DNA of 10,425 nucleotides from Rubrivirga sp. (GTDB lineage Bacteria > Bacteroidota > Rhodothermia > Rhodothermales > Rubricoccaceae), in the NCBI GenBank assembly GCA_012269805.1, contig JAAXJP010000630.1, forward strand, positions 1 to 10,425, read 5' to 3'. Every line of letters begins with the position of its first letter. Within the stretch, counting starts at the first letter, position 1. The notes below the pieces were generated by a model that saw nothing but the letters and a program-made list of their open reading frames with translations, was not told where the DNA came from and did not search any database. The position numbers and the translations under genes are program-made. This document shows positions 1 to 6,664 of the stretch, in pieces.

Positions 1-225
1 GACCCCGGCGAGCGCGCCCCGGGCCGCCTCGGCCGTCCCGTCGTCCGAATCGCCGACCGCCACGATGACCTCCCACGGCTGGGCCTGGGCGGACACCGAG
101 GCGAGCGTCCTCGCGATCTCGGAAGCTTCGTTCCAAGCCGGGACCACGACGGAGATCCGGATCGGCCCCGGAGGGGTGGCGCCGTCCGCCGAGCCGTCCG
201 TTGCGTCCTCCGATCTCCGGCCCAT
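1..225 (-). CDS. Family 2 glycosyltransferase, N-terminal 75 residues (partial)
   Basis: The first 75 codons of a gene that continues past the left edge. After a polar 20-residue N-terminus, residues 22-35 read IRISVVVPAWNEAS, the first beta strand and nucleotide-binding loop of GT-A family 2 glycosyltransferases. Residues 52-65 (EVIVAVGDSDDGTA) form the second strand and an Asp-rich loop like the VDxxSxDGT loop that contacts the nucleotide-sugar. The family transfers a sugar from a nucleotide donor to an acceptor at the cytoplasmic membrane face; donor and acceptor cannot be told from this piece. The general look is similar to the rSAM/selenodomain-associated transferase 2 group, but that is a guess. 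The ATG at 225 lies 3 bases after the stop of the upstream amidinotransferase-like gene, so the two are probably co-transcribed. The catalytic DxD and C-terminus are not visible. Confidence 0.85.
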   Translation of the reverse strand, partial: MGRRSEDATDGSADGATPPGPIRISVVVPAWNEASEIARTLASVSAQAQPWEVIVAVGDSDDGTAEAARGALAGV

Positions 226-228
226 TCT

Positions 229-1104
229 CTACCAGTACATCAGCTTCATGCAGAAGACCGAGCCTCCGGACTTCAGGAACTCACTCGTGTCGAGCTCCAC
301 CGGCTCGTAGCCGCCGGCGCGGAGGAGGCCGTTCGTCGTTTCGCTGCCGGCCTGGATGAGGACGTGGCGGCCATCCGGGGAGTGGGCGTTGCAGGCGAAC
401 CGGTCGCGGGCGTCGTCCTCGGGGGCCTCGATCGTCCGCCGGAAGTGGGCCTTGATGGTGGCGATGCCCTCGTCCGTAAACGCCCCCGGGTAGTACAGCG
501 CGGTCTCCTCGTCGAGCGGGCAGAGGCACGTGTCGAGGTGATAGAAGTCGGGGTCAGTGAGTTCAAGGGCGAGGACCGGGAAGCCGAGCTTCTCAGCGAA
601 GCGCTCGTAGACTTGGCGGTCGGTGCGGTAGCCGTAGCCCCCCCAGAGGAGGTAGCGGCCGGGGTGCCAGATGGCGTCGCCCATGCCCTCGAAGTCGCCG
701 GGCAGGTCGGGGTCGAGCCCCTGGACCTCGTAGCCGACGCTCCCGAAGAACCGCTCGTAGTGCTCGACCTCCGGCTTTCGCTGCTCCGCGTGCATCCGGC
801 TCAGGATCACGCCGAGCTCTCCGCCAGGGGTCTGGTACGGGAGCGACTGGTTGGCGCAGAACACCATGTCCGGCAGGTCCGGGGCGCCGGCCAAGACCGT
901 CACCTCCAGGCCGAGACGGTCATACGCGTCCTTTAGGGCCTCCCACTGGTGGCGAGCCCGTTCGGGGTCCACATCGCCGACGTTGCCGGCCATGTGGGGG
1001 TTGATGACGTACTCGACCCGGAAGTGGTCGGGCGTCGTGAGGAGGACCCGCCCAGGGCGGGGGATGGGCGGGAGCGCGTCGAGGGCGAAGGCGTCGGGAG
1101 ACAT
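229..1104 (-). CDS. DDAH/amidinotransferase-family guanidino-group enzyme
   Basis: A 291-residue enzyme of the pentein (guanidino-group-modifying) superfamily, which includes dimethylarginine dimethylaminohydrolases, arginine deiminases and amidinotransferases. These attack the guanidinium carbon of arginine-like substrates through a catalytic Cys. Family landmarks are visible in order: PDMVFCAN at 78-85 (substrate-binding Asp and Asn region), FEGMGD at 138-143 (acidic catalytic region), YHLDTCLCPL at 188-197 with the catalytic His at 189, and GGSVFCMKL at 280-288 with the nucleophile Cys285 near the C-terminus. Length fits DDAH-like proteins. There is no signal peptide, so it is probably cytoplasmic. 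Exact substrate (methylarginine, arginine or another guanidine) cannot be read from sequence. It starts 53 bases after the HAF-repeat gene, with its own promoter-like box, and is followed 3 bases later by a glycosyltransferase gene; a functional link between the two is not evident. Confidence 0.88.
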   Translation of the reverse strand: MSPDAFALDALPPIPRPGRVLLTTPDHFRVEYVINPHMAGNVGDVDPERARHQWEALKDAYDRLGLEVTVLAGAPDLPDMVFCANQSLPYQTPGGELGVILSRMHAEQRKPEVEHYERFFGSVGYEVQGLDPDLPGDFEGMGDAIWHPGRYLLWGGYGYRTDRQVYERFAEKLGFPVLALELTDPDFYHLDTCLCPLDEETALYYPGAFTDEGIATIKAHFRRTIEAPEDDARDRFACNAHSPDGRHVLIQAGSETTNGLLRAGGYEPVELDTSEFLKSGGSVFCMKLMYW

Positions 1105-1123
1105 CGGCGGCGAAAAGGGCCCC

Positions 1124-1131
1124 CGAAGGTA
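1124..1131 (-). promoter_or_regulatory. Promoter-like box TACCTTCG before the DDAH-like gene
   Basis: On the minus strand this site reads TACCTTCG and ends 19 bases before the ATG at 1104. It resembles the Bacteroidota minus-7 element TAnnTTTG with one mismatch, and the boxes found before the other unit-leading genes. No TTG minus-33 element sits at the usual 19-21 base spacing, so this is a tentative call. Confidence 0.3.
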
Positions 1132-1157
1132 GCCCGCCTCCCACCCGTCTCGGTCGC

Positions 1158-2537
1158 CTACCGGATCACCGTCAGCGTTTGGCTAGCGGCGTGCCCGCCC
1201 GCCTCCGCGCGCACGAGGTAGAGGCCCGACGGGAGCCCGCGCACGTCGACCGGGAGCCGGTGGGGGCCGGCGGTCAGCGGGCCGTCGTGGACCGTGGCGA
1301 CGCGGCGGCCGAGCCCGTCGTAGAGCGTCACCCTCGCGTCGGTGGCCCGCTCGACGCGGACCGTGAGAAGGGCTCGGTCGCCCGTCGGGTTCGGGGCCGT
1401 CTCGAGTCGCAGCCGGGGGGCCGGCGTCGCGGCCTCGTCGGAGGTGACGAGCCGGACTTCGGCCCTCCATCCTTCGAACACCCCGGCCGGGTTGAACCCG
1501 TAGCCGACGATGACGGAGCCGTCCTCCGAGATGGAGGTCGCTTTGACGAGGAGCCAGCCCTCCAGGTCGAGCCCGTAGTCATCCACGAGGATGTCTTGGA
1601 GGAGACGCATCCCGTCGGCCTCGGTCCAGGCGAAGGCCTGGTAGTAGCCGCCAACGTTGAGCACGCCGCCCACGATCACGTTGCCGTCAGCGGAGGTCGC
1701 GAGGGCACGGGAACTGCGTGCCCGAACCCGGCCCCCATCGAGCAGGCCGAGGCCAATCATGCCACGGCCCTCGATCCAGCGGAACGCCTCGCGGACGTTG
1801 TCCTCCGTCGCCGACGTGCCCACGATCACGCGACCGTCCGGGGAGGACCCGAACGCCGTGCCCAGCCCGGAGCCGCGCAGCGACCCCAGAAACTGGGGCT
1901 CGCCGGCCCCGACCCACCGCACCGGCCGGGCAAGGCCCTCCACGTCCTCGGCCGTCCCGAACGCCACGCGCCCGTCCCCCGACACCCCATAGGCCGCCGA
2001 GGTGGCGCCCCCGAGGGTCCCGAGGTCGACCATGCCGGCCTCGGGCGTCCAGCGGAACGCGTGGATGTGCGTGGCCCCGTCGGGCCATGACCTGCCGACC
2101 ACCACCGCGCCGTCGTCGGAGGTCGCGGAGCCCACACTGAGCCCGCCGCCGAGCGTCCCGAGGTCGACGAGGCCAGCGGCGGCGATCCACCGGAACGCAC
2201 GGCGCTCGCCCCCGGTGACGCCGTCGCCGACGATGACCGCGCCGTCGGGGGAGACGTCCACGGCACGTTCGAGGGCCCACCCTGTGGTATCCGTCCCGAA
2301 GTCCTCAGCGAGCACGGTCTGAAGCGGGCGCAGGCCGGCCTGAGGCGTCCAGATCTGGGCCCGATCCGGGTGGACCACTTCGAGGCCTTCGCCATACCCC
2401 ACGATCACGGCCCCGTCGTTGGAGGTTCCCAGCGCGAGGGTCTGCGAGGTCTCCGGCAGCACGCCGATCCCCTGGAAGGACTGGGCCCCCGCCGTGGAGG
2501 TGATCAGCAGCGTGGCTAGGAGTAACGACCGGGACAT
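1158..2537 (-). CDS. Secreted HAF-repeat protein with type IX secretion sorting domain
   Basis: A 459-residue exported protein. Residues 1-18 (MSRSLLLATLLITSTAGA) are a typical signal peptide, which is why I chose the ATG at 2537 over an in-frame ATG at 2633; the extra 32 residues would bury the signal. Residues 20-365 hold about seven copies of a degenerate repeat combining S-x-DG-x-VIVG (around 38, 96, 139, 186, 232, 281 and 337) with A-F-R-W-x(5)-G-M/L-x-D-L-G-T-L-G-G (clearest at 114 and 160). This is the HAF extracellular repeat seen in secreted proteins of unknown function. Residues 376-459 look like a type A C-terminal sorting domain: APNP at 381, VTLYDGLGRRV around 403, LPSGLYLVRA near the end. 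It would direct export through the type IX system and attachment to, or release from, the outer membrane. No catalytic motif is visible. It appears monocistronic, with about 130 bases upstream and 53 downstream. Confidence 0.88.
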   Translation of the reverse strand: MSRSLLLATLLITSTAGAQSFQGIGVLPETSQTLALGTSNDGAVIVGYGEGLEVVHPDRAQIWTPQAGLRPLQTVLAEDFGTDTTGWALERAVDVSPDGAVIVGDGVTGGERRAFRWIAAAGLVDLGTLGGGLSVGSATSDDGAVVVGRSWPDGATHIHAFRWTPEAGMVDLGTLGGATSAAYGVSGDGRVAFGTAEDVEGLARPVRWVGAGEPQFLGSLRGSGLGTAFGSSPDGRVIVGTSATEDNVREAFRWIEGRGMIGLGLLDGGRVRARSSRALATSADGNVIVGGVLNVGGYYQAFAWTEADGMRLLQDILVDDYGLDLEGWLLVKATSISEDGSVIVGYGFNPAGVFEGWRAEVRLVTSDEAATPAPRLRLETAPNPTGDRALLTVRVERATDARVTLYDGLGRRVATVHDGPLTAGPHRLPVDVRGLPSGLYLVRAEAGGHAASQTLTVIR

Positions 2538-2559
2538 GAGCAGAGGGATGACGGGAGTC

Positions 2560-2590
2560 CCAAGGTGGTCCGGGCAGCCGACCCAGGCAA
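2560..2590 (-). promoter_or_regulatory. Candidate promoter of the HAF-repeat gene
   Basis: On the minus strand a TTG (2590-2588) is followed after 20 bases by CACCTTGG (2567-2560), 22 bases before the ATG at 2537. Spacing matches the Bacteroidota TTG-N19-21-TAnnTTTG promoter, but the second box has two mismatches. Confidence 0.3.
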
Positions 2591-2619
2591 GGCGTCGCGG
2601 CGTCCCCTCCAAACAGGCG

Positions 2620-2646
2620 GGGCGCCCCCCCATCGAGAAGGCGCCC
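2620..2646 (-). terminator. Candidate terminator hairpin after the ABC operon
   Basis: Perfect 7-bp arms GGGCGCC (2620-2626) and GGCGCCC (2640-2646) flank a 13-base loop, starting about 23 bases after the stop of the putative lipoprotein gene. On the minus strand a short TGTTTG follows a few bases later, but there is no proper T-tract. It could end the ABC unit or be an operator for the HAF gene downstream. Confidence 0.3.
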
Positions 2647-2669
2647 TGCGAAACTGCGAGGGGGTGGAG

Positions 2670-3683
2670 TCAGCGGCGCCCGCCGCCGCTCTCGTGGGCG
2701 TCGGCGAGAAACGCGGACGTCAGAAAGCCCTCGACGCGCACGCCGTCGCCTTCGGCCTCGACCTCGACGCGGTCGAGCACGTCGAGCGCCGACGGCCGGT
2801 CCTTCATCCCGCTGCGAGCGGCCGAGATGCCGCCGCGGACGACGTCGGCCACGTCGTCCGCGCTCGCCTCGGGCTTGGTCTTCAGGAACGCGCGAACGGG
2901 GATGCCGTCGCCCTCGAAGTTCATCGACACGACGAACCCTTCGGCCGCTTGTGCCGCCATCGCCGAGGGCGGGGCTTCGGCCGGGACGTGGCGGCCGGCG
3001 CGGTCGAAGCCGCGGGCGACAAACCACGCGCCGTCGGGGAAGGCGACCCGGTCGAAGAGGACTTGGAGCTCGGCGTCGGCCGGGGGGGGCGTCGTGCCGA
3101 GGCGGCGGATCATGTCGGCGAGGGTGGCCTCGTCGCCGGCCAGAACCATCTCGTCGTTGGCGAGGGCGAAGCCGCCGCGCTCGCCGTCGTCCGAGGTGGT
3201 CAGGTACACCGGCACGCCGTCGATCTCCGAGACCTCGAACGCGACGTCGGACTGGTCGGACACGTACTGCTCGATCCGCTCCCGGTCGAACCGACCGTAG
3301 GCCACGAAGGCGGCCCGCTTCGGCTGGCCCTCGCGAGCGGCCACGTAGACCCGGTCGAGGTCCTCGGACGGGTCGAACCCGGTGAGTCGCACGAACGCCT
3401 CGAAGTCCTCGGAGCCGGTCCCGCTGACCATGCCAAGGCCGGTCTCGCCGAGCGCGGCCGCGAGGGCTTGGCTGTCGCGGGCCTCGGCGAGGTTCGTCAT
3501 GCCGAAGACGTCGGCGTCCCTCGGCAGGACCGCGAGCGCGTCGGTCGTCTGGGCCGACGAGCCGATGCCCGGCGCGGCGACCGAGTCGCTGCACCCGGAA
3601 CCGAGGGCGATCCCCGCGATGAGGAGGCCCCCGAACGCACCGAGGAGCGCGATCCGGGCGGCGTGGGAGCGGGCGGTGATCAT
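2670..3683 (-). CDS. Putative lipoprotein, DUF3352-like, of the ABC operon
   Basis: A 337-residue exported protein of unknown function. Residues 10-30 form a hydrophobic N-terminal segment ending LGSGCS, so Cys31 may be lipidated, although the residue three before it is Gly rather than the usual Leu. The mature part starts with a pattern (ALAVLPRDADVFGMTNLAEA, residues 49-68) reminiscent of DUF3352-type proteins, which open with a 'from now on, x-LP-x-D-A' motif before alternating strands and helices. Later parts alternate strands such as RAAFVAYGRF (123-132) and GFALANDEMVLAGDEATL (171-188), where a comparable layout appears twice, suggesting an internal duplication. No catalytic signature is visible. 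The ATG at 3683 lies 2 bases after the permease stop, so it is surely co-transcribed with the ABC transporter and may act with it at the envelope. The family assignment is tentative; that it is an exported protein is firmer. Confidence 0.72.
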   Translation of the reverse strand: MITARSHAARIALLGAFGGLLIAGIALGSGCSDSVAAPGIGSSAQTTDALAVLPRDADVFGMTNLAEARDSQALAAALGETGLGMVSGTGSEDFEAFVRLTGFDPSEDLDRVYVAAREGQPKRAAFVAYGRFDRERIEQYVSDQSDVAFEVSEIDGVPVYLTTSDDGERGGFALANDEMVLAGDEATLADMIRRLGTTPPPADAELQVLFDRVAFPDGAWFVARGFDRAGRHVPAEAPPSAMAAQAAEGFVVSMNFEGDGIPVRAFLKTKPEASADDVADVVRGGISAARSGMKDRPSALDVLDRVEVEAEGDGVRVEGFLTSAFLADAHESGGGRR

Positions 3684-3685
3684 GG

Positions 3686-4603
3686 TCAGTAGTCTTTGCG
3701 CGAGAAGAGGGCGAACGCCAGCGCGTAGCAGGCGCCGCCGAACGCGAGCGAGGACGCGAGGGGGTAGAGAGCGCCTACGTCCCCTCCGGTCGCGAGTTGC
3801 GGGACCATCGTCGTGCCGACGGCCCCGAACTTCGGGAGCACGTGGTAGGCCCCGACGACGAGCGGACGCCACGTCCGGTCGATCTGCGTCGGGAGCTCCG
3901 GGATGGCCAGGACGAGCGTGACGAATCCGAGACCGAGCGTGACGATCAGCGACAGGGGCCCGCTCCCGCTCCACACCCCGACGAGCGTCACGACGCTGTA
4001 GACGACGGCGAACATCCCGAACACGACCGGAATGGCGAGGAGAAAACGGGGGCTCCAGATGCCCGTCTTGATCGACATGACCAGCCAGACGGCGCCGAAC
4101 AAGTACGTCACGAGGGCGAGCATGACGGCCATCACCGCCAGGAGACGACCGCCGAGCACGGCCGAGCGCGAGAGCGGCTTGGTCAGGATCACGTCGGCGT
4201 ACCCGCGCTCGGTGAGCGTCGCGATCAGCCCCCCGGTCGCGAACAGGGCGAGCAGGATCCCGATCCAGTACGCCGCGCCCGAGACGAACGCCTGGGCGGT
4301 AAACACGACGCTTTCCAACAGGGTGTCGCCGTTGAACGGGAGGTCGGAGCCGCGCGTCCGCGGGACGCCGTCGTCATCGAGGACGGGGTCGCCTTCCGCG
4401 TCCACGAGGGGCTCGTCGGGGTCGAACGGCTCCTCGATCGTCTCCTGTCCGAACAGGCGGGCGCCGGCGAGCGAGCCGTCGACGACGTCGAGCTGAAGGG
4501 CGAGCGCGAGGGCGACCCACACGACGGTCGCCACGACGAACAGCCCGACGACCACCTTCCGGGCGCGGAGCTCACGGAGCGTGAGGAGGAACAGGCCGGT
4601 CAT
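3686..4603 (-). CDS. ABC-2 type transporter permease
   Basis: A 305-residue integral membrane protein, the channel-forming half of an ABC-2 type exporter encoded with the ATPase upstream. Hydrophobic segments lie roughly at 17-37, 109-130, 150-175, 187-210, 215-234 and 279-300, giving six helices, the usual number for this family. The N-terminus (FLLTLRELRARKV) has the amphipathic helix common in ABC-2 permeases, and the cytoplasmic loop TERGYADVILTKPLSRSAVL (131-150) matches the usual position of the coupling region contacting the ATPase. Between helices 1 and 2 a loop of about 70 residues, very acidic at 57-79, should face outside the cytoplasm. The ATG at 4603 overlaps the ATPase stop by 4 bases (ATGA); a longer in-frame start at 4957 was rejected because it would lie inside the ATPase gene. 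Substrate unknown; NosY-like or drug/lipid exporters are possible relatives. Confidence 0.88.
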   Translation of the reverse strand: MTGLFLLTLRELRARKVVVGLFVVATVVWVALALALQLDVVDGSLAGARLFGQETIEEPFDPDEPLVDAEGDPVLDDDGVPRTRGSDLPFNGDTLLESVVFTAQAFVSGAAYWIGILLALFATGGLIATLTERGYADVILTKPLSRSAVLGGRLLAVMAVMLALVTYLFGAVWLVMSIKTGIWSPRFLLAIPVVFGMFAVVYSVVTLVGVWSGSGPLSLIVTLGLGFVTLVLAIPELPTQIDRTWRPLVVGAYHVLPKFGAVGTTMVPQLATGGDVGALYPLASSLAFGGACYALAFALFSRKDY

Positions 4604-5565
4604 CCGTCGACGGGTGGCTCCGCCGCGGCGCCGAGGCGGGGGGAGCCGGAGACCGCCTCGACGAAGAGGTCCTCCAGCGACTGGCGGGCGGGCTCGACGG
4701 CCTCGACCTCGACGCCGTCGGCGCGGAGCCGGTCCAGCGCGGCGTTGAGCGCGGCCCGGTCGGGGACGGTCGCCGTCGAACGGACGAGCCCCTCGTGAGT
4801 GGTGCCGTCGATGGACAGCGCGTCGCCGAGGGCGTCGAGCGTGGCGGGCGGGAGGGCCGACGTCACGAGCCGCCACGCCCGCCCCTGGCGTGTCAACTCG
4901 TCGACCGTCCCCATGCGGATCCGCTCCCCGTCCTTGAGAATCGCGACGCGGGTGCACACGCGTTCGACCTCGCTCAGCAAGTGGGAGTTGAGGAAGACCG
5001 TGACGCCGTCGTCGCGGAGCCCCTCGATGAGGGACCGGATCTCCCGGCGCCCGACCGGGTCGACCCCATCGGTCGGCTCGTCGAGAAACACGATCTGGGG
5101 CCGGTTCATCAGAGACTGCGCGAGACCGAGGCGCTGGAGCATCCCTTTCGAGAACGTCCCCACCGGCCGGTCCGCGGCCCCCGACAGGCGGACTCGCTCC
5201 AGCAACGCCTCGGCCCGCGCCCTCCGGTGGGTCGGTCCCACGCCGGACATCCGAGCAAAGAGGTCGAGCGTCTGGCGGGCCGTGAGGAAGGGGGGGAAGC
5301 GGTGGCCTTCAGGCAGGTACCCGGCCACGCGGCGGGCCTCGGGGGCAGCGATGGGGCGGCCGAACAGAGTGGCGTCGCCCGCGCTGGGCCGCACGAGACC
5401 GAGGAGCAGCTTGACGAGCGTCGTCTTGCCGGCGCCATTGGGGCCAAGGAGCCCGAACGTCTCGCCGGGCGCCACCTCGAGGTCGAGCGGCCTCAGCGCC
5501 ACGACCGGCCGCCGGCCGCCGTAGGTCTTCCCGAGGCCGGCGGCGTGGATGGCGAGGTCGGTCAT
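4600..5565 (-). CDS. ABC transporter ATP-binding protein (ABC-2 exporter type)
   Basis: A 321-residue ATPase that powers the adjacent permease. All nucleotide-binding elements are present: Walker A GPNGAGKTT at 41-49, the Q-loop region as GYLPEGHRFPPF (82-93, with Glu in place of Gln as is common in this subfamily), the signature FSKGMLQRLGLAQ at 138-150, Walker B IVFLDEP at 158-164 with catalytic Glu163, and the H-loop His195 in LNSHLLSEVE. A C-terminal extension of about 100 residues (221-321) follows the ABC domain, ending with SLEDLFVEAVSG, typical of the CcmA/NatA/NosF-like group that pairs with ABC-2 permeases. It is the first gene of a three-gene unit: permease overlapping by 4 bases, then a putative lipoprotein. 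The 102 bases upstream hold a promoter-like box inside an inverted repeat, which may mark regulation. Cargo and direction (probably export) are inferences. Confidence 0.95.
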   Translation of the reverse strand: MTDLAIHAAGLGKTYGGRRPVVALRPLDLEVAPGETFGLLGPNGAGKTTLVKLLLGLVRPSAGDATLFGRPIAAPEARRVAGYLPEGHRFPPFLTARQTLDLFARMSGVGPTHRRARAEALLERVRLSGAADRPVGTFSKGMLQRLGLAQSLMNRPQIVFLDEPTDGVDPVGRREIRSLIEGLRDDGVTVFLNSHLLSEVERVCTRVAILKDGERIRMGTVDELTRQGRAWRLVTSALPPATLDALGDALSIDGTTHEGLVRSTATVPDRAALNAALDRLRADGVEVEAVEPARQSLEDLFVEAVSGSPRLGAAAEPPVDG

Positions 5566-5582
5566 GGCGCGCGGCTACGGGC

Positions 5583-5612
5583 GGTCGCCCGCGAGGTTAC
5601 GGCCGGGCGACC
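5583..5612. promoter_or_regulatory. Inverted repeat around the ABC-operon promoter-like box
   Basis: Arms GGTCGCCCG (5583-5591) and CGGGCGACC (5604-5612) are perfect 9-bp complements separated by 12 bases, with centres 21 bp apart, about two helical turns. On the minus strand TAACCTCG (5599-5592), similar to boxes before other genes, sits between the arms, 26 bases before the ATPase ATG. The layout fits a dimeric-regulator operator over a promoter. An RNA hairpin is the alternative. Confidence 0.4.
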
Positions 5613-5623
5613 CGCCGGGAAGG

Positions 5624-5640
5624 GGGGCGAGTCTCGCCCC
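5624..5640 (-). terminator. Candidate terminator hairpin after the MscS gene
   Basis: A 7-bp GC stem, GGGGCGA and TCGCCCC around a 3-base loop, begins 27 bases after the channel gene stop on the minus strand. It is followed by CCCTTCCC rather than a T-tract, so intrinsic termination is only a possibility. Confidence 0.3.
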
Positions 5641-5667
5641 GCCGGCCTCCGTGTCGCGGGGGGCGGC

Positions 5668-6663
5668 TCAGCTGCCAGCCGCCGCCCCGAGCACGTCGTC
5701 GGGGCCGCCCGCCTCGGCGTCGTCGGCGAGGGACTTGACGTAGACCGTCCGGCGCGGGAACGGGATCTCGACGCCCCGCTCGTCGAACCGCTTCTTGACG
5801 AGCCTGCGGAGGTCGCGCTCGGCGGGGAACTGCTCGCCGGGCTTGACCTGGACGACGATCCGGGCAGTGACCGCCGAGTCGCCGAGGACCGTGAGGGCTT
5901 GGACCTGAGGCGCCTCCTCGAGCATGACGGCCCTCGCGTGCTCGGTCTCGGCCCACTCCGCGGCGACCGCCTCGAGGGCAGCCAGCGTGTCGTCGATGTC
6001 GGCCTCGTAGCTCAGCCCGACCTCGACGATCACCCGGGCGAACCCGATCGACTTGTTGCCGAACGTGCGGAGCTCGCCGGCCGGGATCATGAGGAGCTCG
6101 CCGTCGAACTTCCGGACCTTGATCATACGGAGCCCGACGTACTCGACCGTACCGACGTCCTGACCGAACCGGATCAGGTCGCCGTTCCCGAGCGTGTCAT
6201 CGAACAGGAGGAAAAAGCCCGAGATCACGTCTTTCACGAGCGTCTGTGCGCCGAAGCCGATCGCCAGGCCGGCGATGCCGGCCCCCGCGAGGAGGCCCCG
6301 GATGTCCACCCCGACAATCGGCAACACGGCCAGCGCCGCGACGGTCCAGATCACGTAGCGCGCGACGGAGCCGAGGAGGTCCGCCGTGGTGAGCACGCGC
6401 TGGCGGCGCTTGTCCGTCGTGGTGTCGGACTGGACGGAGGCGATCCAGCGCTTCTTGATCCGCTTGACGATCGCGATCGCGAGGAGGGCCAGCGCGATCG
6501 TGAGGAACACGCCCCAGGCCTTGTCCGCGATCGCGAGCCAGAAGGCCTCGTCGAGGAGTGCGTTCCCAATCGCGCGGGCGTCCTCGAGCGTGGGCCCAGT
6601 CGCGACGACGGTGTCCAGCGTCGCCGTGTCGGCGGGAGCGGGCGGCGGGGTGGGAAGCTGCAT
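5668..6663 (-). CDS. MscS-family mechanosensitive ion channel
   Basis: A 331-residue small-conductance mechanosensitive channel, which opens under membrane tension to release solutes after osmotic downshock. After a Pro/Ala/Thr-rich N-terminus (1-20), hydrophobic helices lie near 48-66 and 100-118. The pore helix and hinge occupy 122-150, with the Gly/Ala pattern LLAGAGIAGLAIGFGAQ followed by TLVKDVISGF, diagnostic of MscS. The beta domain follows: FLLFDDTLGNGDLI (151-164), VEYVGLRMIKVRKFDGE (173-189) and the conserved IPAGEL (193-198, usually IPN). A C-terminal alpha/beta domain runs to about 315. Length is near the 286 of the E. coli protein plus N- and C-terminal extensions. I chose the ATG at 6663 because an in-frame ATG at 6771 would lie inside the upstream gene; the true start is one base after that gene's stop. 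It is last in the gapA-pgk unit, an unusual partner for glycolytic genes. Confidence 0.95.
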   Translation of the reverse strand: MQLPTPPPAPADTATLDTVVATGPTLEDARAIGNALLDEAFWLAIADKAWGVFLTIALALLAIAIVKRIKKRWIASVQSDTTTDKRRQRVLTTADLLGSVARYVIWTVAALAVLPIVGVDIRGLLAGAGIAGLAIGFGAQTLVKDVISGFFLLFDDTLGNGDLIRFGQDVGTVEYVGLRMIKVRKFDGELLMIPAGELRTFGNKSIGFARVIVEVGLSYEADIDDTLAALEAVAAEWAETEHARAVMLEEAPQVQALTVLGDSAVTARIVVQVKPGEQFPAERDLRRLVKKRFDERGVEIPFPRRTVYVKSLADDAEAGGPDDVLGAAAGS

Positions 6664-6664
6664 G

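Noticed and set aside
1158..2537. Repeated nucleotide stretches (such as near 2015 and 2155) as a DNA repeat array
   Set aside because: They encode the protein-level HAF repeats; spacing and divergence do not suggest a CRISPR or mobile repeat.
2538..2633. Upstream in-frame extension of the HAF-repeat protein
   Set aside because: It would place 32 non-conserved residues before an obvious signal peptide starting at 2537 and would overlap the promoter-like box.
3684..3974. Upstream in-frame start for the putative lipoprotein
   Set aside because: Lies inside the permease gene and encodes an Arg-rich shadow ahead of a good hydrophobic export segment.
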